A stretch of 64,000 bases of DNA from Brevundimonas fontaquae (GTDB lineage: Bacteria; Pseudomonadota; Alphaproteobacteria; Caulobacterales; Caulobacteraceae): positions 3,100,001 to 3,164,000 of the forward strand of contig NZ_CP070968.1 of NCBI RefSeq assembly GCF_017086445.1. Direction: 5' to 3'. Shown here piece after piece: positions 34,349 to 42,897 of this stretch. A program made the position numbers and the translations under genes. Position 1 is the stretch's first letter. The number at the start of each line of letters is the position of its first letter. The notes beneath the pieces were generated by a model. The model was not told where the DNA came from and made no database searches. It saw only the letters and a program-made list of their open reading frames with translations.

Positions 34349-35845
34349 ATGGCTTCATCAGCGACCGACGCCGCCGTCGCCCTGACGCGCCTGGGTCTGG
34401 GCGCCCGGCCGGGCGAGATCGACCGCGTCGCCGCCGATCCGCGCGGCTGGGCCATGGGCCAGATTCGGCCCCAGGGCGCGCCCCAGCCGTCCGGCCAGTT
34501 CGCCGACACCGCCGAACGCGTCGCCCAATATATCGACTATCAAAGCCACGCCGGCCTGGTCCGCCGCGACCGACGCGCCGCCGCTCCGGCGACGGCCGAG
34601 GCCGCACCCTCCCCTGCCCCCGCTCCCGGCATGCCGGACGCCGCCGATCCGCAAGCCGTCGCCCGGCGCGAAGCCCGTCAGGCCGCCCGCCGCGACATCA
34701 CCCAGGACACCGCGCAGGAGTTCCTGGCCCGCGCCCAACTCGGCGCGACCACCGACGACGGCTTCGCCGAGCGCTGGGCCCTGTTCTGGTCGAACGCCCT
34801 GACCGTCTCAGCCGCCAAGTTCGCCAGCGGCGCCTTTGTGGGCCAGTACGAGCGCGAGGCCATCCGCCCCCACGCCTTCGGCCGGTTCGAGGATCTGGTC
34901 CTGGCCGCCGAACAGCATCCCGCCATGCTGCTCTATCTGGACCAAACCCGCTCGGTCGGTCCCGACAGCATGGCCGGCGCGCGCCGCAACGCCGGTCTGA
35001 ATGAAAACCTGGCCCGCGAGATGATGGAGTTGCACACGGTCGGCGCTGACGGGGGCTATACGCAAGCCGACGTGACCGAACTGGCCCGCGCCCTGACCGG
35101 CTGGTCGATCCCCGCCGCCCGCGATCAGCGTCAGCCCAACCGTCCGCGCCGCGCGCGCAGGATGGCCGCCCCGGCCGAGCCCGGTCCCGACGGCTTCGCT
35201 TTCCGCGCCAATGTTCACGAACCCGGGCCCCGCACCGTGATGGGCAAGACCTACCCGGCGGCGGGCCTGGCCCAGGGTCAGGCCATCCTGCGCGACCTCG
35301 CCCGGCATCCGGCGACGGCCAAACGCCTGTCGCGCCGTCTCGCCGCCCATTTCGTCGCCGACGATCCGCCGCCCGCCCTGGTCGCCCGACTGGAAGCGGC
35401 CTGGACCGGCTCAGGCGGCGATCTGGCCCAGGTCGCCCGCGCCCTTGTCGACGCGCCAGAGACCTGGACGCCCCAGCCCGCCAAGATCAAGACGCCCTAC
35501 GACTTCATCGTCTCGACCCATCGCGCGCTGGGAACCCAGCCTCAGCGGATCCAGCCGTTACGCCAGGCCCTGCTCGACATGGGCCAGCCGCCGTTCGCGC
35601 CCCCGTCGCCCGAGGGTTGGCCCGACACGGCCGCCGACTGGGCCGGTCCCGACGCCCTGGTCAAACGGCTGAACTGGTCGCGCACCGCCGCCGATCTGGC
35701 CCAGGCGGCCGACCCGAACGCGGTCGCCGCCTCCGCCCTCGGCCCGCGCCTCGGCGAACGCACCCGCATGGCCGTCGCCCGCGCCGAAAGCCGTCCCGAA
35801 GCCCTCACCCTTTTCTTCATGTCGCCGGAGTTCCAACGCCGATGA
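34349..35845 (+). CDS. DUF1800 family protein
   Basis: 498 residues. The N-terminal RLGLGARPGEIDRVA, ERWALFWSNALTVSAAKF, REAIRPHAFGRFEDLVLAAEQHPAMLLYLDQTRS, NENLAREMMELHTVGADGGYTQADVTELARALTGW, and KIKTPYDFIVSTHRAL are characteristic DUF1800 motifs. The Pro/Ala-rich linker around residues 75-100 is low complexity. Function unknown; it always travels with a DUF1501 protein, and the pair is thought to be exported. No conventional signal peptide is seen. It overlaps the DUF1501 gene by 4 bp. Confidence 0.92.
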   Translation: MASSATDAAVALTRLGLGARPGEIDRVAADPRGWAMGQIRPQGAPQPSGQFADTAERVAQYIDYQSHAGLVRRDRRAAAPATAEAAPSPAPAPGMPDAADPQAVARREARQAARRDITQDTAQEFLARAQLGATTDDGFAERWALFWSNALTVSAAKFASGAFVGQYEREAIRPHAFGRFEDLVLAAEQHPAMLLYLDQTRSVGPDSMAGARRNAGLNENLAREMMELHTVGADGGYTQADVTELARALTGWSIPAARDQRQPNRPRRARRMAAPAEPGPDGFAFRANVHEPGPRTVMGKTYPAAGLAQGQAILRDLARHPATAKRLSRRLAAHFVADDPPPALVARLEAAWTGSGGDLAQVARALVDAPETWTPQPAKIKTPYDFIVSTHRALGTQPQRIQPLRQALLDMGQPPFAPPSPEGWPDTAADWAGPDALVKRLNWSRTAADLAQAADPNAVAASALGPRLGERTRMAVARAESRPEALTLFFMSPEFQRR

Positions 35846-37023
35846 CCACACTCAATATCAACCGCCGCCATCTGCTGGCCGCCGGCTCCGCCGGGATCGG
35901 CCTGGCCTTCGCCGGCCGGGTCGCCGCCCAGACCGCCGGCCCGGCCAACAAGCTGGTCGTCGTCATCACGCGCGGCGCCATGGACGGGCTGTCGGTTACG
36001 GTCCCCTACGCCGATCCGAACTACGTCCCCTTGCGCGGCGGACTGGCCATCGCCGCGCCCGGCGAGGCGAACGGCGCCCTGGCCCTGAACGAAGGCTTCG
36101 GCCTGCATCCGGCGCTGACGGGCCTGCACGACCTTCATGGTCAGGGTCAGATGCGGTTCGCCCCCGCCGTCGCCCTGCCCGTGCGCATCCGGTCACACTT
36201 CGACGCCCAGGACGTGCTGGAGAACGGCGGCAAAGGTCTGCGCCAGCAATCCAACGGCTGGCTGAACCGCGCCATCGTCGCGGCCGGCGGAACATCGCTG
36301 AAAGGCCTGTCCATCGGCGCCCAGACGCCCCTGATCCTGCGCGGCGACGCCCCCGTGTCCAGCTGGGCGCCCGGTGGTCTGGTGCGCGACGGCGACCGCA
36401 TCGCCTCCCTGCTTCAGGATCTCTATGTCGAGGATCCGATGCTAGGCCAGAACCTGGCGCGGGGTCTGGCGACCGAGCAACTGGTCAGTATGGACGGCGG
36501 CGACCAACGCCTGCGTCGCAACGACGTCCAGGGTCTGGGCCAAGCCGTCGCCAAGCTGATGACCGGACCGGAGGGCGCCGACATCGTCGCCGTCTCGCTG
36601 GACGGCTGGGACACCCACGCGGGTCAGAGGGCGCAACTCCAGACGCGGCTGACGGGACTGGATCAGCTCGTCACTGGCCTGAAGGACGGCCTGGGCGACG
36701 CCTGGTCTCGCACGGCGGTCATCGTCGCCACGGAATTCGGCCGCACCGCCCGCGCCAACGGCACCCAGGGCACTGACCACGGCACCGGCTCGTCGCTTCT
36801 GCTGGCGGGCGGGGCGGTGAAGCGCGGCGGCCCCATCGGCGACTGGCCGACCCTGGCCGACAATCGTCTGTTCGAGAACCGCGACCTGGCGCCGACGCTG
36901 GATATCCGTTCGGTGTTCAAGGGCGTGCTGCGCGATCACATGGGCCTCGACCGTGCCGCCCTGGACGCCCGCGTCTTCCCCGGCAGCGCCGCCGAAGCGC
37001 CGGCCATGGATGGAATCGTCTAG
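35842..37023 (+). CDS. DUF1501 family Tat-exported protein
   Basis: 393 residues. The N-terminus MTTLNINRRHLLAAGSAGIGLAFAGRVAAQ has twin arginines before a hydrophobic core, a twin-arginine-type signal ending near residue 30. The body resembles sulfatase/alkaline-phosphatase-fold DUF1501: VVVITRGAMDGLSV, HPALTGLHDLHGQG, GWDTHAGQ, VIVATEFGRTARANGTQGTDHGTGSSLLLAGGAVKRG. It starts inside the stop of the DUF1800 gene (ATGA). The pair probably acts together in the periplasm. Confidence 0.93.
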   Translation: MTTLNINRRHLLAAGSAGIGLAFAGRVAAQTAGPANKLVVVITRGAMDGLSVTVPYADPNYVPLRGGLAIAAPGEANGALALNEGFGLHPALTGLHDLHGQGQMRFAPAVALPVRIRSHFDAQDVLENGGKGLRQQSNGWLNRAIVAAGGTSLKGLSIGAQTPLILRGDAPVSSWAPGGLVRDGDRIASLLQDLYVEDPMLGQNLARGLATEQLVSMDGGDQRLRRNDVQGLGQAVAKLMTGPEGADIVAVSLDGWDTHAGQRAQLQTRLTGLDQLVTGLKDGLGDAWSRTAVIVATEFGRTARANGTQGTDHGTGSSLLLAGGAVKRGGPIGDWPTLADNRLFENRDLAPTLDIRSVFKGVLRDHMGLDRAALDARVFPGSAAEAPAMDGIV

Positions 37024-37126
37024 CCGTCACGCTTGCTTTTCGCGGCGCAACATCGCATCAGGACGCCATCACCTTGGACCCGGCCCTGTTCGCAGGCGAC
37101 GGGTGGCTATCCCCGCCGCCGATCCG

Positions 37127-37175
37127 CTGGGAAACCGAGCCGCCAGAAACCGAAGCATCGGTAAGGCTCATCCAG
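37127..37175 (+). promoter_or_regulatory. Candidate structured leader RNA of sulP
   Basis: Three nested helices: CTGGG (37127-37131) with TCCAG (37171-37175, one G-U), GAGCC (37137-37141) with GGCTC (37165-37169), and ACCGA (37149-37153) with TCGGT (37158-37162) closed by the tetraloop AGCA. Its base lies directly before a three-codon ORF and the sulP start. A conserved RNA called sul1 is known upstream of sulfate transporters in alphaproteobacteria; identity is untested. Confidence 0.5.
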
Positions 37176-37187
37176 ATGAAATCCTGA
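37176..37187 (+). other. Three-codon upstream ORF (MKS) before sulP
   Basis: ATG AAA TCC TGA ends one base before the sulP ATG at 37189 and begins at the foot of the candidate leader structure. It could be chance or a coupling or attenuation device. sulP itself shows no ribosome binding site. Confidence 0.3.
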
Positions 37188-37188
37188 A

Positions 37189-38673
37189 ATGTCCATTATC
37201 GCCTCCGCGCGCCAGCAATGGCTCGCCAATCCTCGCCGCGATCTTCTGGCGGGGACAGTCGTGGCCCTGGCCCTGATCCCCGAAGCCATCGCCTTTTCCA
37301 TCATCGCCGGCGTCGATCCCGCCGTCGGCCTCTACGCCAGCGTGATCATCGCCGTGACCATCGCCTTCGTGGGCGGCCGGCCCGCCATGATCTCGGCCGC
37401 GACCGGCGCCATGGCCCTGCTGATGGTCACGCTCGTGCGCGACCACGGGCTGGAATATCTCTTCGCCGCCTCGATCCTGTGCGGCGTGTTCCAGATTGTC
37501 ATCGGCCTGCTGAAGCTGGGCCGCTACATCAAGTTCGTCAGCCGCAGCGTCATGACCGGCTTCGTCAACTCGCTGGCTATCCTGATCTTCCTGGCCCAGA
37601 TGCCTGAGCTGATCGGCCGGGGCTGGATCACCTACGCCCTTGTCGCGGCGGCCCTGGTCGTCATCTACGGCTTTCCACGCCTCACCAAGGCCGTACCCTC
37701 GCCCCTGGTCGCCATCGTCGCCATCAGCGCCTTGGTGATCGTGCTGAAGCTGGATGTGCGCACCGTCGGCGACATGGGCCAGATGCCGACCAGCCTGCCG
37801 ATGTTCCATCTGCCCGCCGTCCCCCTGACGTGGGAAACGCTGGTCATCATCGCCCCGATTTCGGCGACCCTGGCCTTCGTCGGCCTGCTGGAAAGCCTGC
37901 TGACCGCGAACCTAATCGACGACATCACCGACACCCCGTCGGACAAGGACCGCGAGACGCGCGGCCAGGGGATCGCCAACATCCTGTCGCCCCTGTTCGG
38001 CGGCATGGCGGGTTGCGCCATGATCGGTCAGTCGATGATCAACGTCACCTCGGGCGCGCGCGGGCGTCTGTCGACCCTGTGGGCCGGCCTGTTCCTGCTG
38101 TTTTTGATGCTGGCGCTTCAGACCTGGGTCGCCCAGATCCCGATGGCGGCCTTGGTCGCCGTCATGATCATGGTCTCGATCGGCACCTTCGACTGGTCCT
38201 CGGTGATGAAGCTGCGCTCCACCCCGCTTCAGTCGTCCATCGTCATGATCGCCACGACCGTGACGGTCGTCGCCACGCACGACCTGTCCAAGGGCGTCAT
38301 CCTGGGGGTGCTGCTGTCGGCGATCTTCTTCATGCGTAAGGTCGGCAAGACCATCGCCGTGACCGAGGTGCCGACGCCGGAACCGGGCGTCCTGCGCTAC
38401 CGCGTCTCAGGCCAGCTGTTCTTCGCCTCGGCCGATCTGTTCGCCGCCAGCTTCGAGCATCACGGCCATCCCACGCGCGTCGAGATCGATCTCAGCGACG
38501 CCCATCTGTGGGATCTGACCGGCGTCGCCGCCGTGGACAAGGTCGTCTTCCGCTACCGCCGTCAGGGCGCGGACGTGCAGGTCGTGGGCATGAACGACGC
38601 CGCCCGCACCCTGGTCATGCGGGTGGGGCGGTTCGAGAAGATGCATCTGCCGGACGGCGCCGGCGCGCATTGA
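37189..38673 (+). CDS. SulP family anion transporter with STAS domain
   Basis: 494 residues. About ten to twelve membrane spans: [34 protein letters not shown] opens the transport domain, with [21 protein letters not shown] and [34 protein letters not shown] later. A C-terminal STAS domain follows (about 400-485, [23 protein letters not shown]). The family carries sulfate, bicarbonate or other anions. Sulfate is suggested only by the family name and the leader RNA. Single-gene unit. Confidence 0.92.
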   Translation: MSIIASARQQWLANPRRDLLAGTVVALALIPEAIAFSIIAGVDPAVGLYASVIIAVTIAFVGGRPAMISAATGAMALLMVTLVRDHGLEYLFAASILCGVFQIVIGLLKLGRYIKFVSRSVMTGFVNSLAILIFLAQMPELIGRGWITYALVAAALVVIYGFPRLTKAVPSPLVAIVAISALVIVLKLDVRTVGDMGQMPTSLPMFHLPAVPLTWETLVIIAPISATLAFVGLLESLLTANLIDDITDTPSDKDRETRGQGIANILSPLFGGMAGCAMIGQSMINVTSGARGRLSTLWAGLFLLFLMLALQTWVAQIPMAALVAVMIMVSIGTFDWSSVMKLRSTPLQSSIVMIATTVTVVATHDLSKGVILGVLLSAIFFMRKVGKTIAVTEVPTPEPGVLRYRVSGQLFFASADLFAASFEHHGHPTRVEIDLSDAHLWDLTGVAAVDKVVFRYRRQGADVQVVGMNDAARTLVMRVGRFEKMHLPDGAGAH

Positions 38674-38677
38674 GCCG

Positions 38678-38887
38678 TCAGGCAGCGTTGGAGGTCGGTT
38701 CGAGGTCGGGCTTGGGCATCTTGCAGATACGGTTCAGGTCGGCCCGGATCGAGCTGCCCTGGAAGTGCGAGATTTCGGCGCCCGAATAGCCCTCGCCCGA
38801 CAGCGCCTTGACGACGTCGCCGGTGTTCAGACAATCGTTGGTCCGAGCGAGCTGGTACGCGCGCTCCACGACGTGGGTGCGGTTCAT
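38678..38887 (-). CDS. Hypothetical small protein (69 aa)
   Basis: 69 residues: a helical N-terminus [52 protein letters not shown] with the look of a small winged-helix or DNA-associated fold, then a disordered tail. No family recognised. It converges on sulP, with 4 bp between the stops, and starts divergently from the long csp leader. GGAAGGC-like sequence lies before the ATG. Conservation would decide whether it is real; length and position favour it. Confidence 0.6.
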   Translation of the reverse strand: MNRTHVVERAYQLARTNDCLNTGDVVKALSGEGYSGAEISHFQGSSIRADLNRICKMPKPDLEPTSNAA

Positions 38888-39126
38888 GTTGGAAGCCTTT
38901 CGTGCCTTCCAACAACGTGCGCCAAGCTAAACCGTTCCCATTATTGGATTTTCGTCCCGCCCGGCCCGCGCTTGCATCTGTCATGAATATCTGCGCACAT
39001 AGAGCTCGTCGATCTCTCTGCGTAACGCCCACTCTCTCTGCGAACGCACGAGTCAAGGCCGCTCCCATTCAGACCCGACAGGCCGCAGGGACGTTCCCTC
39101 GGTCAATTTCTAACGGAGGTCTCAAA
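38888..39126 (+). promoter_or_regulatory. Long 5' region of the cold shock gene
   Basis: 239 bp without a gene before csp, less GC-rich than its surroundings, ending in CGGAGG at about 39113-39118, the ribosome binding site. Cold shock mRNAs commonly have long leaders that refold with temperature. No specific structure was resolved here. Confidence 0.4.
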
Positions 39127-39339
39127 ATGGCTACCGGCACTGTCAAATGGTTCAACCCAACCAAGGGTTACGGCTTCATCCAACCCGACGACGGCGGCAA
39201 GGACGTCTTCGTCCACATCTCGGCCGTAGAAGGCGCTGGCCTGCGCGGCCTGGATGAAAACCAGAAGGTTTCCTACGAGCTGGAACGCGACAAGCGTTCG
39301 GGCAAGGAATCGGCTGGCCAGCTGCAAACAATCGGCTGA
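39127..39339 (+). CDS. Cold shock protein (CspA family)
   Basis: 70 residues, one cold-shock OB fold. RNP1 is KGYGFIQ and RNP2 is VFVHIS; the N-terminus [17 protein letters not shown] is canonical. It binds single-stranded RNA/DNA and melts structured mRNA at low temperature. The frame is open to 38902, but ATG 39127 follows a strong GGAGG. A long leader precedes it and an excellent terminator follows, so it is monocistronic. Confidence 0.96.
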   Translation: MATGTVKWFNPTKGYGFIQPDDGGKDVFVHISAVEGAGLRGLDENQKVSYELERDKRSGKESAGQLQTIG

Positions 39340-39364
39340 TTTCAGCCTCACGGCTGATCTGGCG

Positions 39365-39393
39365 ACGGCGGCTCCTGACGGAGCCGCCGTTTT
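39365..39393 (+). terminator. Rho-independent terminator of csp
   Basis: 11-bp perfect stem from 39365-39375 to 39380-39390 (ACGGCGGCTCC and GGAGCCGCCGT) with a TGAC loop, followed by TTTT. Confidence 0.92.
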
Positions 39394-39408
39394 CAATTGG
39401 GGCTCAAG

Positions 39409-40251
39409 CTATCGGCTGAAGCAGGTCCGCTCGATGAAGCCCTGCGCGGCGGCAGAGGCTTCTGAGGGATTGTGCCCGCCGTCGAACTCGAGAGCCGCGA
39501 ACGGCGCCTTGGCCACGCGCAGGGCCTCGACCAGCGGCGCATAGTGGTCTGCGAACGGCGCGGCCGGATCCTTGCGGCCGCCGGCGACGAAGATCGGACG
39601 GTCCGCCAGATCGGGCGCGCGTTGGGCCAGGCCGGACACGGCGGCGTCGCGCGTGATGGCGTTCATGAAGCCGTCCACGCCTTCGGGGCCGAAACGGGTC
39701 GTCTCGGGCTCGGCGGCGAAACTATCCAGATCCGCCTTCCAGGCTGCACGATAGTCCGCATCCGTGCCCCAGCGTGCGCCGATCACGCCCATGTCGGCCG
39801 GAACCAGAGCCACGGCGCAGCGCACGCCGTGATCCGCCGCCGCCGTCTGCAACGCCACCCAGCCGCCGTAGCTGACCCCGATCACGCCGATCTTCGAAAC
39901 ATCCGCTCCGCTGGTCGGATCAGTCTTCAGCCAGGCCACTGCCGCCGCCCCATCCTCGCGCGAGTGCTGCAGGCTGATCGTCCCGCCGGACGTCCCCGTG
40001 CCGCGATACTGCGGCAGCAGCACGCTATAGCCGGCCTTCTGAAGATCCAGTGCGATGCGTGGGATGTTGGGCCCGGCGGGGAAACCGTTGAACAGGACGA
40101 CGGCTGGACGCGCGCCCTCCCCGCCCCCTTGCAGCAGCCGCGCCGACATCGTCGCATCGCCCGACGGAATGGACACCTCCCGAGGCGCTTCCTGCGCGAC
40201 GGCCAGACCCGGCAGCAGCGCGGCGCCCAGCGCGATCATCAAAGCCTTCAT
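39409..40251 (-). CDS. Exported alpha/beta hydrolase (dienelactone-hydrolase-like)
   Basis: 280 residues. Signal peptide MKALMIALGAALLPGLAVAQ; then VVLFNGFPAGPN (oxyanion region), YRGTGTSGG, nucleophile elbow GVSYGG (Ser about residue 139), PIFVAGGRKDPAAP (Asp) and FDGGHNPS (His). The substrate is unknown. The earlier ATG at 40278 would add nine residues before the signal peptide. It converges on csp, which has its own terminator. Confidence 0.85.
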   Translation of the reverse strand: MKALMIALGAALLPGLAVAQEAPREVSIPSGDATMSARLLQGGGEGARPAVVLFNGFPAGPNIPRIALDLQKAGYSVLLPQYRGTGTSGGTISLQHSREDGAAAVAWLKTDPTSGADVSKIGVIGVSYGGWVALQTAAADHGVRCAVALVPADMGVIGARWGTDADYRAAWKADLDSFAAEPETTRFGPEGVDGFMNAITRDAAVSGLAQRAPDLADRPIFVAGGRKDPAAPFADHYAPLVEALRVAKAPFAALEFDGGHNPSEASAAAQGFIERTCFSR

Positions 40252-40390
40252 GTCATCTCGTCCCGTGTTCGGCCTCATTTCGCGGATGCGAAGCGCAAGC
40301 CCTCACGGCTCTACTGACATGTCCCACTCAACGGCACAGCTTACCGTTCGCTCATGACAGGGATTTCATGGATCGATTGAGGCGACGGCC

Positions 40391-40945
40391 TCACGCCTTC
40401 GTCTTGTCGATCCAGGCGGCGAAGGCGTCGGTGAAGCTTTTCAGGAAGGTCTTGGTGTCGTCCTTCTTCAACTTGCCGTTCTCGTCCAGCAGGTCGGCGA
40501 CATTGCCGATATAGGCCTCGGGCTGCTGCATCGTCGGCATGTTCAGGAACACCAGCGGCTGGCGCAGGTGGTGGTTGGCGCCGAAGGCCGCGACGGCGCC
40601 GGGCGAGACGCTGACGATGGCGGCGGGCTTGCCCTGCCAGATGCTGTGGCCATAGGGGCGAGAGCCGACGTCCAGGGCGTTCTTCAGCGCGCCGGGAATG
40701 GAGCGATTGTATTCGGGCGTGACGAACAGCACCGCCTCGGTCGTCGCCACCTCCTCGCGGAACCGCTCCCAGGCCGGCGGCGGGTTGTCGGTTTCCAGGT
40801 CCGGGTCATAGAGCGGCAGGTCGCCGATCTCGACCGGCTCGATCTCCAGTCCCGGCTCAGCCAGCGCCTTCAACGCCATGCCGATGGCGCGCGAATAGGA
40901 GCCTTTGCGCAGGCTGCCGACGATCAGGGCGACGCGGACGGTCAT
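40391..40945 (-). CDS. NADPH-dependent FMN reductase (flavodoxin-like quinone/chromate reductase type)
   Basis: 184 residues. IVGSLRKGSYSRAIG binds FMN phosphate; EIGDLPLYDPDLE, FVTPEYNRSIPGALKNALDVGSRP (FMN ring) and PAAIVSVSPGAVAAFGANHHLRQPL match PF03358 proteins such as ChrR or YieF. It probably reduces quinones. The longer frame to 41038 lacks the family N-terminus; ATG 40945 fits. Confidence 0.92.
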   Translation of the reverse strand: MTVRVALIVGSLRKGSYSRAIGMALKALAEPGLEIEPVEIGDLPLYDPDLETDNPPPAWERFREEVATTEAVLFVTPEYNRSIPGALKNALDVGSRPYGHSIWQGKPAAIVSVSPGAVAAFGANHHLRQPLVFLNMPTMQQPEAYIGNVADLLDENGKLKKDDTKTFLKSFTDAFAAWIDKTKA

Positions 40946-41103
40946 GGAAGTCTCCGGGCTGGACGGGTTCAAGCGCCAGCATAACCGATCCCGGCGGTCG
41001 GATGTTCCGTTCAACCCGCTGCTCGTCCGCGCACGCACGAAGCGGACATTGCGACGTGCTGTTACGGGTGGCGATCAGGCATTGTCCCGGCTAATCATGG
41101 ATC

Positions 41104-41451
41104 ATGAGCGATGCGCGCCAATCCAGCCAAGAGCGGCTCCGCGAGTTAGCGAAAGCGATAGATGGATTGGAGCGGGAAGCAGCGCCGACCCCGCTCCCCA
41201 ATAAACCAAAAAAACTGCCGGAGCCTGCACTCGGTCCAAAGACGAAGCTGACAGTTAGAATACTGACTTGGTTTTTCCGGGTTTATTGGGTGGTCTGGAT
41301 AACTGTCACCTTGACGGTAGATCCACCACTGCAGTTGGAAAAGTGGCTCTACGTCCCGTTCTCGGCATTTGTTTGCTGGCTTATTTTCCAGTTCCACAAA
41401 GCCATAATCGTCGCCGCCGCTAAAAAGATTTCCAGCTCTCGCCGAAGCTAG
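41104..41451 (+). CDS. Hypothetical membrane protein in a low-GC patch
   Basis: 115 residues: a charged, coiled N-terminus (SSQERLRELAKAIDGLEREA), a Pro-rich linker, then two membrane helices (ILTWFFRVYWVVWITVTLTV and WLYVPFSAFVCWLIFQF) and a basic end. No family recognised. Composition is about half G+C with AAA, TTA and TTG codons rare elsewhere in the window, so recent acquisition is likely. A 102-residue frame on the opposite strand (41146-41454) overlaps, but the plus frame has the membrane pattern. Confidence 0.55.
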   Translation: MSDARQSSQERLRELAKAIDGLEREAAPTPLPNKPKKLPEPALGPKTKLTVRILTWFFRVYWVVWITVTLTVDPPLQLEKWLYVPFSAFVCWLIFQFHKAIIVAAAKKISSSRRS

Positions 41452-41556
41452 CAATGTCCGAATAGGTCGTGAAGAGAAGTTCGCGCCCCGGACGTTCAGA
41501 TGGCTACCGCTAGAAGTCGTCTGTCACGGTGAACGCCCGCCCGAAGAGCCGAAAGC

Positions 41557-42897
41557 CTACCCCGCGAACAGGGCCGCCGCGAACGCCTCGCCCGCCGGTC
41601 CGGCCGACTTCGGTCCCAGCACGGCGCTGGCCGCTTGACCCGACGCCAGCACCCGGCCGCCGACCGCGCGCACATCCTCGATCGTCTGGGCTTCCAGCTG
41701 TTCGGTCATCGACAGGCTGGAGCGCGGGGCGCCGAAGATCAGGGTCTGGGCGGCGTTGCGCCCGGCCCGGCTCATCGGGTTTTCGTCCGACATCCAAAGG
41801 CCCGCCTTCATCACCGCCTTGGCCCGCGACAGCTCCTTTTCGGTCGGCCCGGTCTCGGCCAGGGCCCGCACCTCGGCCGCCGAGACCTCGGCCAGCTCTT
41901 TCGCCCGATCCGCCGCCGCCCCGGCGTAGATGCCCAGCACGCCCGCATCTTCGTACGGCTCCTGATAGGCGTCGATGGCGTAGGCCAGGCCCCGCTCCTC
42001 GCGCGCGCTCTGGAACAGGCGCGAGGCCATGCCGCCGCCCAGAATCTCGCCGAACAGCCGCATGGCTGAAAGCGCCGGATCGGTCGCGGACAGGGCCGGC
42101 AGTTGGAACACAAGATTGGCCTGTTCGATCTTGCGCGTCAGCTTCGCGTGTCCGCCGACGAAGGCGGCCGGCGCGGGCGCGTCAGCCGGCGTCGCGACCG
42201 AATCGCCGAACCAGCGCTCGGCCAAGGCCAGCAGCTCGGTCTCGTCCACCGCGCCTGAGACCGACACCACCATCCGGCCGGGCGAATACAGCCGCGCGCG
42301 CCACGCCTCGACCGACGTCTTGTCGGCCGACTTCAGGCTGGCGACAGAGCCCAGGATCGGACGGCCCAGCGGTTGCTTGGCGAAGGCGCGCGTCTGCACC
42401 ATCTCGAACACATGGTCGTCGGGCGTGTCGAAGGCCTCGGCGATCTCCTGGGCCACCACGTCCTTCTCGCGCTCAATCTCGGCAGGATCGAGGGTCGGGC
42501 GGAACACCAGGTCCGACAGCACCTGCATCGCCAGCGGCAGCGAGCCGTCCAGCCCCCGCACCTCGAAACTGGTGCGCTCGTAGCCGGTGGAGGCGTTGAT
42601 GGTGCCGCCCTCGGCCTCGATCCGCTCGACGATCTCGCGCGCGGCCATGTCGCCGGCGCCCTTGAACACCAGATGCTCCAGCAGGTGCGACCAGCCGGAC
42701 CGATCCAGCGGCTCCCACCGCGCCCCGCCCTTGACGGTGACCACGACGGCCAAGGTCTTCAGCCCCGGCATGGGATCGCAGACGACGCGGACGCCGTTCG
42801 ACAGAGTGTGGAGAGAAGTCAGGAGATGTCTTTCTTGGTTCGACGCCGAAGCAGGGCCACATAGAAGCCCGCCAAGGCGATCGCCAGTCCGAACCAC
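41557..42897 (-). CDS. M16 family zinc peptidase (processing-peptidase-like)
   Basis: Up to 446 residues; inverzincin motif HLLEHLVFKG with Glu in the later SFEVRG region, the pattern of the mitochondrial-processing-peptidase-like M16B proteins. The expected N-terminus LHTLSNGVRVVCDPMPGLKT begins near 42810. The only ATG in frame is at 42897, 79 nt inside surf1, and no ATG, GTG or TTG lies between. A CTG at 42822 overlaps the surf1 stop (CTGA), has a purine-rich AAGAAAG upstream, and gives a 421-residue protein of family length. I think the CTG is the true start; the coordinates show the longest frame. Confidence 0.9.
   Translation of the reverse strand: MVRTGDRLGGLLCGPASASNQERHLLTSLHTLSNGVRVVCDPMPGLKTLAVVVTVKGGARWEPLDRSGWSHLLEHLVFKGAGDMAAREIVERIEAEGGTINASTGYERTSFEVRGLDGSLPLAMQVLSDLVFRPTLDPAEIEREKDVVAQEIAEAFDTPDDHVFEMVQTRAFAKQPLGRPILGSVASLKSADKTSVEAWRARLYSPGRMVVSVSGAVDETELLALAERWFGDSVATPADAPAPAAFVGGHAKLTRKIEQANLVFQLPALSATDPALSAMRLFGEILGGGMASRLFQSAREERGLAYAIDAYQEPYEDAGVLGIYAGAAADRAKELAEVSAAEVRALAETGPTEKELSRAKAVMKAGLWMSDENPMSRAGRNAAQTLIFGAPRSSLSMTEQLEAQTIEDVRAVGGRVLASGQAASAVLGPKSAGPAGEAFAAALFAG

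Noticed and set aside
41146..41454. Minus-strand 102-codon frame in the low-GC patch
   Set aside because: It overlaps a plus-strand frame with two coherent membrane helices and has neither a ribosome binding site nor a recognisable fold.
41529..42599. 356-codon plus-strand Pro/Arg-rich frame opposite the M16 peptidase
   Set aside because: Shadow of a conserved peptidase; the composition is that of random reading of GC-rich third positions.
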